NCBI GenBank assembly: GCA_001600495.1
Contig: BCKE01000044.1
Coordinates: forward strand, 242,329-306,328
DNA from: Pilasporangium apinafurcum
Lineage: Eukaryota; Oomycota; Peronosporomycetes; Pythiales; Pythiaceae
Direction: 5' to 3'
DNA length: 64,000 bases
The notes beneath the pieces were generated by a model. The model searched no databases. It saw nothing but the letters and a program-made list of their open reading frames with translations, and was not told the DNA's origin. Shown one piece after another: positions 20,643 to 31,700 of this stretch (the stretch's first letter is position 1; every line of letters begins with the position of its first letter). The position numbers and the translations under genes were made by a program.

Positions 20643-22880
20643 ATGGAGGAAGCGGTGGTGCGCGCGCTGGAGACGACGCTGCATGGGTTGGATGAAAATG
20701 TGCTAGAGTATTTAGGCAGTGTGGTAACCGCGCAGGTAGAGGAGCAGCCGGCAGATGTCCAGACGCTCTCCACGGCGCTGGAGGAAAGTGTTGCACCATT
20801 TCTCTTGAGTTCGGATTTCACGAGCGATGAGACTGCAGCGCACGCGCTTTGTCGGAAACTAGCTGCTGCCCTGTTTAAATCTGGAGTGTTAGGCGAGAAT
20901 AGCGCATTTAACGGTCGCGTGGACGAGGTACGAAAACTGGATGCGGTGCAGAGCATCGAGGAGCAGGCGCGGTTGGATGCCGGCACGCACGAGGAGCTGC
21001 TCACGCGCATGTGGGGGTTTGACCGCATCCGTCAGCGTACAAACGCAGAGATGGAGGCGCAGCAGTCGACTCAGTCACAGCGACAGGTACGCAAGCAGAT
21101 CAAGATGGACAAACTTAGTGAAGAGCGCGAACAGATCGAGGCAGAGCTCGACCGTGAGTGGGAAGATGCGCGATTTCTACCAGACCTGTCGACTGACAAC
21201 GGCGAGAAGGATATTCATGTGCCACGGTTGTCAATCCACTTTAAGGGAAAGACACTGCTTTCGGATACGTCGCTGAAGCTTGTCTCTGGCCGACGGTACG
21301 GGCTTATCGGCAAGAATGGCGCAGGGAAAACGACGCTGCTACGTTTTATCTCACACTATGAACTCGAAGGCTTCCCGCGGCACATTCGTATCCAGCACGT
21401 TGAACAAGAATCGGCATCGAAACTGAGTGTAGAGGAGAAAAGTGTACTGCAGGTGGTGCTTGAGAGCGACTACGAGCGGACGATGTTGTTGGAGGAGGAG
21501 AAGGAGCTCATGCAGAGACAAGAAGACGGCACAAGTGATGAGGCTTCAGAAATGCGACTGAAGCGAATCTATGATCGACTGATGGAGATCGACTCCGACA
21601 CGGCCGATTCTCGGGCACGGACCATCCTGAGCGGATTGCAGTTTCCTGATCACGTCGTCGATGGGCCGGCGAAGGCGCTTTCCGGTGGGTGGCGCATGCG
21701 CACGGCGCTCGCCGGTGCGCTCTTTATGGCACCGGATCTGCTGCTGCTCGATGAACCGACGAATCACTTGGATCTCGAGGCTGTGATTTGGCTGGAGCAT
21801 TACTTAGAGAAATACGAGAAAACGACGATTGTGGTCTCGCACGATCGCAATTTCTTAAACGCTGTTACGACCGATACCATCCACTTGACCAATCAGAAAC
21901 TCACGTACTACAAGGGTGACTACAACACCTTTGAAAAGACGCAAAAGGAGATGCTGCGTCAGCAGCGCAAGGCTTATGACGCACAACAGCTCAAGATCAA
22001 ACACATGCAGGAATTTATTGAGCGTTTTCGCGCCAATGCCAAGAAGGCACCGCTTGTGCAATCGCGTGTCAAGGCCCTCGACAAGATTCTCAGGAACGAA
22101 CTTATCGAAGAACCCGAAGACGAACATGCCTTCAAAATGCATTTTCCGCCGCCAGAGCCACTTGGTCGACCGATCATCGCTGTGGAAAGTGTGGCATTCC
22201 GCTACTCGGAGCAGTCGCCGTTGTTGTTCAGTGATGTGCACATGGGTGTGGATATGTCGAGCCGCATCGGTATTTTGGGGGTCAATGGTTCGGGCAAAAG
22301 TACATTGATCAATATTATGCTGGGCAAATTGCGCGCTACGCAGGGCAATGTGACACTCAATCCACGACTGCGAATCTCAACATTCTCACAACATCATGTC
22401 GACTCGCTAGACCTGTCGAAATCGGCCGTGGACAACATGAAGATGCTCTATCCTGGACACGAAAGCGACGAATTCCGATCGCACTTGGGGCGATTTAATC
22501 TCTCAGGTGAACTTGCAATCAAACCCACTCGAACGCTCTCTGGTGGTCAGAAATCTCGTGTGGGCTTTGCGCTTATGACTTGGCGATTGCCGCACATCGT
22601 CGTGTTGGATGAGCCTACGAATCACTTGGATATGGGTGCGTCAACATTGCTGTTAGTTTGCATCAGTATCATATATTTTAATCTTAATTGTTGTTTTGTA
22701 GAAACGATTGATGCGCTGATCGACGCTCTTCGTGAGTTCAAGGGCGGTGTGGTAGTCGTGTCTCACGATCAGCACTTCGTCAACAGTGTCTGTGATGAGC
22801 TGTGGGTTGTCGGAGACGAAAAAGTCTCGCGTTTCCGCGGGACTATTGACGAGTACAAAAGCAAGGTATTGAAGAAGTGA
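20643..22880 (+). CDS. ABC-F ATPase, GCN20/ABCF3 type
   Basis: Two exons, 20643-22635 and 22702-22880 (66-bp intron); 723 aa, near human ABCF3 (709) and yeast Gcn20 (752). The first 200 residues form the family N-terminal helical domain that in yeast binds Gcn1. NBD1: Walker A GLIGKNGAGKTT (about 221), signature LSGGWRMR (about 346), Walker B LLLLDEPTNHLD. Linker of ABC-F type with charged helices. NBD2: Walker A GILGVNGSGKST (about 541), signature LSGGQKSR (about 631), Walker B IVVLDEPTNHLD, then switch His in VVVSHDQHF. No membrane domain, so a soluble ribosome-associated ATPase; in yeast the family supports activation of the eIF2-alpha kinase Gcn2 under amino-acid starvation. Start chosen at the first ATG; a GTG nine bases upstream is in frame. 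Confidence 0.95.
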   Translation: MEEAVVRALETTLHGLDENVLEYLGSVVTAQVEEQPADVQTLSTALEESVAPFLLSSDFTSDETAAHALCRKLAAALFKSGVLGENSAFNGRVDEVRKLDAVQSIEEQARLDAGTHEELLTRMWGFDRIRQRTNAEMEAQQSTQSQRQVRKQIKMDKLSEEREQIEAELDREWEDARFLPDLSTDNGEKDIHVPRLSIHFKGKTLLSDTSLKLVSGRRYGLIGKNGAGKTTLLRFISHYELEGFPRHIRIQHVEQESASKLSVEEKSVLQVVLESDYERTMLLEEEKELMQRQEDGTSDEASEMRLKRIYDRLMEIDSDTADSRARTILSGLQFPDHVVDGPAKALSGGWRMRTALAGALFMAPDLLLLDEPTNHLDLEAVIWLEHYLEKYEKTTIVVSHDRNFLNAVTTDTIHLTNQKLTYYKGDYNTFEKTQKEMLRQQRKAYDAQQLKIKHMQEFIERFRANAKKAPLVQSRVKALDKILRNELIEEPEDEHAFKMHFPPPEPLGRPIIAVESVAFRYSEQSPLLFSDVHMGVDMSSRIGILGVNGSGKSTLINIMLGKLRATQGNVTLNPRLRISTFSQHHVDSLDLSKSAVDNMKMLYPGHESDEFRSHLGRFNLSGELAIKPTRTLSGGQKSRVGFALMTWRLPHIVVLDEPTNHLDMGASTLLLVCISIIYFNLNCCFVETIDALIDALREFKGGVVVVSHDQHFVNSVCDELWVVGDEKVSRFRGTIDEYKSKVLKK

Positions 22881-23068
22881 AAATAAGGCACTAGGTACGC
22901 CGTTGTAGGGAAGATTGGACGCTCTCTATATTTCTTCGCTTTATTTCTCGATTTCGTTTTATAGACTTTCTAGAATTGTGTAAACAACAGGTTAATTGAA
23001 AGGGATATTGATCGACGCGGCTTGTGTCCTTGTGATCTACTTGATATGTACACATTGTCCATCCATAA

Positions 23069-26000
23069 TTAGGACTGACCTGAAGGTGAAAGAGGCTCAA
23101 GTATATATGACCGACGCTTCGGTGTGCCTGGAGACTTCATGGGACTCGACGATGTCGTCACAGATAAGCTTCGCTGTGCCGCTCCTCTCTCACTAGAACC
23201 TATACTCAGTGCTGTTGCGTCCTGACGCACCTGCGTCAAGGTGGATTGCCGTCTACTTACATCCTTGGGTGAACATTCGTCCGTCTCCGGTGTTGTCGAA
23301 GGTCGAAGCTTTGGTAGTTCATCCAAAGACCCTGCGCTAACAGTCATACTCATCCTTCGTACCGCCAGCTCTGCCTCCATGTTCAATTTGGCTTTATCCA
23401 TTTTGTGGTCTGCAAGTAACTGCAACGAACCGAGAATAATGTCGGCATTGCAAGTCCGCGGCGTGGCAAATGTACTTTTCTTCGTGTTTGAACCTCCTGA
23501 GGCAACCCGCTTGGAAGAAGAAGCGACTGGTGATGCTTGCTTTGCTGTAGGCTTCATTTTCGACTCTCCATCGCTACTATCGCTGCCGTCTGAACATTCC
23601 AAAATCTCATTATCATGGTCACTACCGTGTCGACTTGTGTTTGCTGCAGAGATTTCTACGTCTTTCCACGGCGCCATGGATGTAATGAGAACTTTGCCCC
23701 AGTCTGGCAATGCTCCTTTCTGCACGATGGCTTTATTCATCGACTTCAAAAGTACAAATGCATCAGTAGTTGATGAATCTTTACTAAAGCCTTGGTTGGG
23801 CAGCGCAATCGCGTTTATACAACTCGCTGCTCCAACAAGAATTTCGTGTTGATGCTGATCCGCGAGTGTCGCGATGACTGCCACTAGCCCCTCCTGCGCG
23901 ATATTGGCAATGTGGGGGTCAGTATTGGGGTCCTGTTTCGAGAGCGACTGCAGCGCCAGCGCACAGATATGTCGCTTGATCGGCGTGGTTGCATTCGTTC
24001 CAAGACGAAGCAACACTTTGACACCGTCATGCTTGAGCAACTGCATACGACAGCGGCGATTCAACGCGAGATTATGCAGAGTGATGATGGCGTGCTCGCG
24101 TGTTTCAGAGGAGGACGTTTGCGAAATCGCCAACACGATGAGTACGACCGCTGGTTGACCGGCGATGCGTTGGTTCTTAACTTCATTGGTACTGGACGAA
24201 GGACCATGTAAAATGGAGTCACTTTCAGCAACTGCAGGAGATGAAGTTGACCTGCTACTGTCAGTCGGAAGAAGAGCCTCAGGCTCTTGTCTGGATAAAT
24301 TACGCAGGACAATGATGCAGTGGTGGCAAAACTCTTCGCCGCGAACGCCAATCAGCCCTTTATATAGGGCGCGCGCATCATTCGCGTTGACTTTGCACAA
24401 AAGTGCAAGGATATCGAGCACCCCATCGCGCAGCATGATTTCATGACATTTTACGTTCTTGGACAAGTTGCTGAGCGATGTGACTACACGCATCCAGGCG
24501 TTCTTTTCATCAGTTGCGCTTGTTGACGAGTTCATTGACCCTTTCACAATCGCTAGCAGCGCCTTCACAATCCCATCGCGCACGAGCCGTTCCTCCAATT
24601 CGTTATCTGCATCTTTGAGGTTTGCCAACCCACACAGAAGATCAATCGCAACGCGCAAAGTCTGCGTTTCGCTTTGTATCTCTGCGCACGTGAGAATCGC
24701 CGCCAGCGTGGGGACTCCGTTGCACTTGATGAATTTCTTCTGATTTACTACCAGTGAGAGCAAGTTTCGCAATGCAAATACGCACGACGACGTAATCGCG
24801 ACACATGTTGCCATCGTGCGCTTCATCACATCATTTAGAACGACCACCAGTGCCTCTTCCGTCATCAATTGCACACACATTGGATTCCCGCTGAGATTGG
24901 CGATCGTGGCAGCAGCATAGCGTTTTACGTCTAAGTTCTCTGACTTGATTTCGGTCATCAAGATATTTAACACGTTGGCTTCATCGCGAATAAGGATTTC
25001 TGCCACATCTGTGCAGCATGATAAGTTGTAGAGGATGTTAGCAGCGTACACTTTCGTCTCTGGGTCGCGAACTTTCACCAAATTTTTTAAGATCCCAAGT
25101 GCACCTTCATTTAAGATTTGTCGCTCGTTCTTTCCGCATTCTTCGTCAACATTTATACGACCACAAGTACTCGTCAACGAAGACAGATTGCTAAGGATAC
25201 CACACATAATACGCTTCATCTCCTTGCTGAACTCGGCTTGGTACATTTTTGTGAGGATTCGAACAATCTCCATCTCTAGCAATTGCGCAGCCTTGGTCGG
25301 TTCCACCGAAATATTATAAATTGAGCGCATTGCCAAGTCGCGAATTTCTTCGTTCTCTAACCGCGCCAGTTTGATTAGCGCGTAAAGAACACCGGCTTTG
25401 ACCATATGGTCACGCGTATCTTCATGGGTGACGATATTAAAAAGTGCTTTGGCACAGATGGCCTTGGTTTGGTCACTGTTGACACGTAGCAAGGTGATGA
25501 CGATAAAATCATCAATCGTCGAGTCACGCCATATCCGATTCTTAAGCTGGCCCCGCTCTGTTGCCAAGTTACACAGTGCAATTGCCGCGCACACTTGTGC
25601 TTCATGTAGCCCCGTTCGCATTAGAACATTGAGTGCTGGTGGAATGTCGATATTTCCGGCAAGTAGCCGAAGACCACGAGATGTAAGCGAAACGTTGGCG
25701 ATTGTGAGTGCACATCGCATTGCTGTATTCTGTTGAATCACTGTTACCTTCTTCTCCAAACGTGAGTTTTTCGTCGCTGATTGCGTTGCCAAAAGCAACA
25801 AAGATGCGAAGAATGATGATACCTCTTTCTTCGACGCCGTACATGCCTCATAAAGCTTATAAAGAATTTGAGCCGCGGCAAACTGAGTCTTAACAATTTT
25901 TGTATCCGATTTGAGATCACGATGCCGTGTATCGGCAGCAGAAACATTCAGAAAGTGCTGAATGGCTTCAACAGCGCCGTCTTCGACGAGAGACACTCGC

Positions 26001-28492
26001 TTCGTAGGGTGTGACGCTAGATTTGAAAGTGTCGTCATGCAATTCAGCCAGAGCGCATAGATCACTGCAGGAGGCTCAGCATTGCTGGGTTTCTGAAGCA
26101 TGCGAACAAGTAACCCTACGGCGCCTTCGTAATAGAGCACATCGTAGTTTTCCTGTCGAGACGACAAATGTAGCAAAAAACTGATGCAGACGCCACTCAA
26201 CTCGCTGTTTTTGGCCTGCTTCGAGGCAAAGGCGATCATCGTGGGGATTGCGGCTTCATTACTATTGGTGGTGGCCTCTGCTAAACGTGTCTTCATTCCT
26301 GGGTCTTTAGCCAGATTAAGCATGGCGTATACGCACGCTTTTTGGATATCTGGACTCACGTTGGTACTCTGGATGAGTGTAATGAGCGCAGGAACAACTC
26401 CTTCATCAACCATACGCGTGAAGTTCTTGGGGTGGAGCATCAAATTACTCAGTGCCGTAATACAGTCCAGTTTTAACAGCATCGCATTCTCATCCTGTCG
26501 ATTGTCATCATGGAGAATTTGCAGCAAAATTGGTACCGCCCCGTCTTGAACGATCGTGACGCGACACCGGTCATCTAGAGAGAGATTAGCGATTGATATG
26601 ATGCAGTATTTTTCGGTTTCTTTTTCGATCCAATCGTTGTCTACACCACGTTCATAATCTTGCAGAATGTGCAGTAATTTGGGGACAAATTCACCGTTCA
26701 CTACGCGAAATTGCAGCTTTGGATTGCACGACAAATGGGCCAGGATGTTTGCACAGTTCTTCCGGATCCTCGACAACAACGACTTCTCCTCAAGCAACCC
26801 CTCTGAATCTCTTTCCCTAGCTGCCTCATTTGTAGTCGAAGCTTCTGTTCCACTTGGTTGGTTGGTCTGTTTAGGTTCGATTTCGTCTTCTTCGTCCAAT
26901 TCCTCTTCACTGACGCTTTCAAACGCTTGCTGAACGCTATTGATCATATTAAAGAGAACAATCAGCGCACCATTTTTTGCGAGGAGTTCTTGATTCGTTC
27001 GAATTGCTGCTAGGTTACAGAGTACGCACGAGACGGTCTCCATGAGGGACATTTGCTTAGATGCTGCAAGAACACTCAAAGCGGCCACTGCGCCTTCCTC
27101 AACCATATTGGACCGAGTCGTTGGCATAATGGAAAGATTCAAAAGTGATCGAGCACACACATTTAATACCTCAGGCTGACCGGACTTTGCGAGTGCTATC
27201 AACGTATTTAAAATCGAGTCGCAGGTTACTGCTCGTGGGATGGTTGCAAGATTAACTAACGCGCTCATACACGCCTCCTTCACTTCGTCGTTGGGCACCG
27301 TGGTCATTAGCTGTGCCAATACCACAACTGCCCCTTCATGAACCATCCGGAAATGGTGAGTTTCATCGATTGTGAAGCGGAACATCGAACGAGCGCAAAA
27401 TCCTTTAATCGTAGCGTTTGGTGTGTGTGCGAGCTCGAGTAGAGCCCCAATCACGCCTTCGTCCATCATCTTTGAATAGAGTTCTTTAGTTGCCATCGAT
27501 ACAGTTGGCGGAAACGACCCTGACGAAACTAATTGATGGTTTTTTTGTGGAGATGGAGACGATGCAGTCAAATTAAAGACCGTAGCGGCTGCATACATTC
27601 GGATAGCGATATCTTCCATCTTCAACACGCAGTTGATGGTCGTCAGGGCTCCTTCGCGAAGGATTTGCATCTCAAAACCGTGATGACATGAAATATTGTA
27701 AAAACCCTCCATACATTTGACCTTCATCTCCTTTGTTAGCGCATTTGAACTCATTGAGCTGTTGGATAACTCGATCATTTGGTACAGGAGTGAGGAATAT
27801 ATTTTGTCTGGCTCGGTCTCCGTTCGATTGCTATTATTTCCACCTGTCCCGCCACCACTGGTACCACTGCCCAGCATGACAAGATGTTCTAGCGGTACGG
27901 GAGCTGAGGCAGATGTGGTCAAAAGTTCCAATCGTGGATTGCGTTCTTCTCTGAGAAATTTAGACTTGTCAATACGTGACAAGTAGATCATGCCTTCATC
28001 ATAATCGCCACGCTGGTAAAATAGATCTCCGCCAAAGTTTTTTTTCTTGGCTACAACCGCCACTTTCTCCTTTTCACTCTGCTCTGCGCTACTTATATCG
28101 CTATTGATCCCATTTCCGCCCAAGATTCTCGAGAAATCTCGCTTCATAGTCGCCCCATCCAAATCGCTCGATTTATTGCGGTATTTTTCCTGAGCTTCCT
28201 GACGTCTCTTCTTATTGGTTTCTTCACTTTTGATGTGCTGCAGCAGTGCACGGATGAGGTCGTCCTTATCGGGATGATCACGCCAGAACCCACGTTGACG
28301 ATGCAGTTTCCAGTGCTTCACCAGTTCCTTCAACTCTTCAATGCGAATGGGTGAGTTCTGTGGATCACGATTTCGTGGGAATAGATTGTATTTTATTAGA
28401 TATACACGAAGACCGTCGATTTCTTGGTCTCGACGAAGAGCAGCAAGCCGCTGCTCCATATTCACTGCACATTTGGGCTGATTGATTGCCAT
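23069..28492 (-). CDS. Giant Armadillo-repeat protein
   Basis: One continuous exon of 5.4 kb; ATG 28490-28492 gives 1,807 aa. The N-terminal 110 residues are basic and helical (EELKELVKHWKLHRQRGFWR and DDLIRALLQHIKSEE, SAP-like in pattern). From about residue 240 to 1,500 the protein is a long array of ARM/HEAT units, recognisable by recurring signatures such as CARSLLNLSIMP, AILSNLSSLT, YAAATIANLSGN, ALFNIVTHEDTR and IITLHNLALN. The C-terminal 250 residues are Ser/Thr-rich and disordered. No enzyme domain is seen, so it is probably a scaffold. The frame stays open about 40 codons upstream of the chosen ATG (LDHYCNTTKALEDQERHF) after a possible acceptor at about 28558, so an extra 5' exon with a different start is possible. 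Relatives of this size are common in oomycetes and apicomplexans. Confidence 0.85.
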   Translation of the reverse strand: MAINQPKCAVNMEQRLAALRRDQEIDGLRVYLIKYNLFPRNRDPQNSPIRIEELKELVKHWKLHRQRGFWRDHPDKDDLIRALLQHIKSEETNKKRRQEAQEKYRNKSSDLDGATMKRDFSRILGGNGINSDISSAEQSEKEKVAVVAKKKNFGGDLFYQRGDYDEGMIYLSRIDKSKFLREERNPRLELLTTSASAPVPLEHLVMLGSGTSGGGTGGNNSNRTETEPDKIYSSLLYQMIELSNSSMSSNALTKEMKVKCMEGFYNISCHHGFEMQILREGALTTINCVLKMEDIAIRMYAAATVFNLTASSPSPQKNHQLVSSGSFPPTVSMATKELYSKMMDEGVIGALLELAHTPNATIKGFCARSMFRFTIDETHHFRMVHEGAVVVLAQLMTTVPNDEVKEACMSALVNLATIPRAVTCDSILNTLIALAKSGQPEVLNVCARSLLNLSIMPTTRSNMVEEGAVAALSVLAASKQMSLMETVSCVLCNLAAIRTNQELLAKNGALIVLFNMINSVQQAFESVSEEELDEEDEIEPKQTNQPSGTEASTTNEAARERDSEGLLEEKSLLSRIRKNCANILAHLSCNPKLQFRVVNGEFVPKLLHILQDYERGVDNDWIEKETEKYCIISIANLSLDDRCRVTIVQDGAVPILLQILHDDNRQDENAMLLKLDCITALSNLMLHPKNFTRMVDEGVVPALITLIQSTNVSPDIQKACVYAMLNLAKDPGMKTRLAEATTNSNEAAIPTMIAFASKQAKNSELSGVCISFLLHLSSRQENYDVLYYEGAVGLLVRMLQKPSNAEPPAVIYALWLNCMTTLSNLASHPTKRVSLVEDGAVEAIQHFLNVSAADTRHRDLKSDTKIVKTQFAAAQILYKLYEACTASKKEVSSFFASLLLLATQSATKNSRLEKKVTVIQQNTAMRCALTIANVSLTSRGLRLLAGNIDIPPALNVLMRTGLHEAQVCAAIALCNLATERGQLKNRIWRDSTIDDFIVITLLRVNSDQTKAICAKALFNIVTHEDTRDHMVKAGVLYALIKLARLENEEIRDLAMRSIYNISVEPTKAAQLLEMEIVRILTKMYQAEFSKEMKRIMCGILSNLSSLTSTCGRINVDEECGKNERQILNEGALGILKNLVKVRDPETKVYAANILYNLSCCTDVAEILIRDEANVLNILMTEIKSENLDVKRYAAATIANLSGNPMCVQLMTEEALVVVLNDVMKRTMATCVAITSSCVFALRNLLSLVVNQKKFIKCNGVPTLAAILTCAEIQSETQTLRVAIDLLCGLANLKDADNELEERLVRDGIVKALLAIVKGSMNSSTSATDEKNAWMRVVTSLSNLSKNVKCHEIMLRDGVLDILALLCKVNANDARALYKGLIGVRGEEFCHHCIIVLRNLSRQEPEALLPTDSSRSTSSPAVAESDSILHGPSSSTNEVKNQRIAGQPAVVLIVLAISQTSSSETREHAIITLHNLALNRRCRMQLLKHDGVKVLLRLGTNATTPIKRHICALALQSLSKQDPNTDPHIANIAQEGLVAVIATLADQHQHEILVGAASCINAIALPNQGFSKDSSTTDAFVLLKSMNKAIVQKGALPDWGKVLITSMAPWKDVEISAANTSRHGSDHDNEILECSDGSDSSDGESKMKPTAKQASPVASSSKRVASGGSNTKKSTFATPRTCNADIILGSLQLLADHKMDKAKLNMEAELAVRRMSMTVSAGSLDELPKLRPSTTPETDECSPKDVSRRQSTLTQVRQDATALSIGSSERGAAQRSLSVTTSSSPMKSPGTPKRRSYILEPLSPSGQS

Positions 28493-28746
28493 TGGTTCAC
28501 GAAGCGAGAAATGCCGTTCTTGGTCTTCCAATGCCTTTGTTGTGTTGCAGTAGTGATCTAAAGTTGAGTCGAAGGAGCAAAGTGTCTCAATACGTCAATC
28601 CAATTAGGCTGTGTCAAAAATAGGCACAAAGAGTAATGCAAGACACGCACATAGGCTAGGAAACACTCCCCATATTCTTTACGACCAACACTAAACCACA
28701 CAGAATCTCTTTTGCTTGACTATATCCTTCGATGATACAAGAAACA

Positions 28747-31700
28747 TTACTGGAGCTGTTGCTGCTGTTTCTTCTTCTTTGTGCTACCACTTGTAGGAGC
28801 AGTTGACTCAACTACATAGAAGAGCTTTTCAGACATGTGATACGAGCGTTTATCGCCATCATCGTAGATGACAAAATGCTCGTATGTCGCTTCATCAAAA
28901 CGTTCAACCGTTCCTTCATACCACTTGTCCTTTGCCCATTTCACACGCACGCGTTTTCCAACGAGCCGTGTTGGGTTGTCATCGCTATCGTAGAATGTCT
29001 CCATCTCGGTTTGTGGATCGAAAATGCTCCGAACACGAGGCAAGAGCTTTGAAATGGTGCGGTCAATAGCTTTAATCAACCCAGCGCTATTCACACTCAC
29101 GTTTATCCATGAGGAGGTACTGTTCGGTTTCACCAACGATGTCTTTCGCTGCTGTAAGTAGCCTTCGCCCCCTCGATGCCCCATCAGCCATTTCTCCATC
29201 CACGCACAACTCATATTGTTCTCTACGAGCCATCGCGCCACATTAGAATGACGTTTTGCAAGACGCGTAAGCATATCAATTGATGTTTCTGTGGCCTTGT
29301 AATAACGCTGCTGAGAAGCCATTACAGCGATCAACTTGGTCATTCCATCTGTCAGACGTTCAGATGCCAATGAGTCGCGGATTTTTAGCAACGAATTGAA
29401 AGTGCGGAAATATGGTTTGACGTCGTGGTGATCCTCTACTTCAATGCCATTCATAATCTTGTCCATGAAAAGCGCTGTGACTTGGCGACTTTCCCAACAC
29501 AAGTGAATTACAATCTGATCCAGCGATTTGGTTTCCTTTGTATAGCGATTTGCTCGTTGCGTGAGTAGTGTGATAAATCGCTCGTTCAGCAGCACGTCGT
29601 GATCCGCAGGAGTCAAATCCACATGATCCTGCGCCATGTTTGGAGGTAGCAATGGAGTTTGGGAGACATCGATCGCTGGTGGAAGGCCACAGCGAATCAA
29701 TACCGATAGAAGTTTTAATACAGTAGCGCTCAAGTCGATGCTCTTCAGTATTTGCCTATGTTTGTAATTCTTCAATTGTGCCTGAAGTAAGGGCTGAGTA
29801 TGGCCGAGCCCAGTCAACAGAGCCACAATCGCTCCAACGACACTGTTCACAACTAAGAAAATTCCTTCGTTACGACCCGTTTGGACGAAGTTCCACATCG
29901 TTAAGAAGTATTGACGATGATGATGTACTGGAACTGACAATAATGCTGGCATGAGCTGGACCAGAAGAAATATAAACTCGAAGGATGCTGGAAGTTTCTT
30001 AGCTTCGGGAGCTATCGCCGTATTCATGAGTTTAGAATCCAATGACGACGACTCTTCTTCAAACCCCACATTGGATGTAGTTACGATTGCCTCCGAGAGC
30101 ACAGCTGCCATCAATTCTCTTACTTCCATGTGTTCATTGAAAACCAGCAGGTCCAAAAGCAACGATTCGTGTGCACTTACAGTAGTCAGGAACCAATGAC
30201 AACCATCAACTTCCGAATGATACAACGCCTGAAGTATTAATCTCCATTCTAATACTTTCGCCACGTCTCCCGCATGCCACAACGTTCCGAATACGAATTT
30301 AGTTGCCATTTGCAATGCTTCAAGTCGTACCTCGATTGGCTCGAAACGAGGGACAATAGCCATATGCTTCGCATTCTCCAGATCCACAAGGCATGATTTA
30401 ATAAGATCATAAGTAAATTTCAAACACCATGTGTCGTAAAGATACTTCTTTCGCCAAAACAATCGATTTTCCATTGCAATCTGATCTCGGATTGGCTCAG
30501 GCGCGATCACTTGGGCAAAATTGCGTATCTGCTGAAGTCGAGTCTGTGATCTTCGCTTTAGCTTCATACAAAACACCACGGCAATAACATTTGCAATTGC
30601 AGACTGGTAAGGCTCTACTTTTTTTGGAAAGCGCAGCTTTGGTCGAGACCGCGCATAAAAAAGCATGAAACTACTGCGGTTCTTCATCCGTGGCATTCCG
30701 CTAGAAGACAAGCTTGCCCCTGAAACACGTCGAAGTCGCTGATCATCTTCACCTCCAAAGCATTCGTTGGGAATTTGCTCAGCATCGAATGGCGACACTA
30801 CCGTGTCATTAAATTCGTACCAGTGGCTGTTTTCGCTTGTTGAGTCTTGCTCTCGCAAAAACGAGTAATAATGTCCCGAATGCGCGGTGCCCATGTGAAC
30901 CACTGTTCCGACTAATTCATACTGGGAATACTCTGGAGCTTTTTTTCTTCCATGAATATCGCTTGACCCATCGGCGATACTGTTATCGTTTCTCGTCCCA
31001 TCATCAGACAGACTGGAAGCAGAAGACGAGCGCTTTCGTTTTGCTTCTTGACCTTCCTTTGTATAGTCATACATGTCCAGTTCCATGGGAAATTCAAATC
31101 GATCATGCAGTTTGATCTGCTGCATTCTCTCAAAATCGAATTCGAAGCGCTTCAAGTGAATAATTAAGTATTCCGGTAGCTTCTCAATCGAAATTCGCTT
31201 GTGTGTGTCTAGTGTCACTCTTTCTGTGTTTTTATCGCCACCATTTTCTGCATCATCATTGTTCTGTTCCCACGTGTAGCTAACGTTCTCTCCTTCAACC
31301 CAACCATCAAGTGACTCTTTTAGATTTTTTCGATCCCGCACTGGTACTGAAATGAAGTGGAAGGGTTCAAAGCGTTCGCTGTACCGATCACCTTCAGCCA
31401 CTAGCTCGTTGCTAAAAACACCTCCAAAAAACGTGGAAAGGATGTTATCATCAGTGTGCACGGCATTGTCCATGCTCCCCAGCCCATTCATTTCTGACTC
31501 AAGTTGCTGGAAAAACGACGTTAGGAATTCGCTTGCGTCTTGTTGCATATTCAAGTCAATACTTTCCCCGTCCCACGTCTTCATTGCAGATGTAAAAGGT
31601 TTTGGATTGTAATACGGTTTCGCAGTTCCCTCTAAATGTGCAAAAAGCGATTGAAGCTCGTACATAAGGCCCTTTCCATCCTGCGGAGTAGGTGAGTGTG

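Noticed and set aside
23241-27986. Many plus-strand open frames of 80-200 codons over the Armadillo gene
   Set aside because: They are antisense to a 5.4-kb continuous frame with clear ARM repeats; their products are low-complexity and unlike any family.
28532-28746. Extra 5' exon for the Armadillo gene
   Set aside because: The frame stays open and an acceptor exists near 28558, but no upstream ATG exon with matching phase was found, so the start at 28492 is kept.
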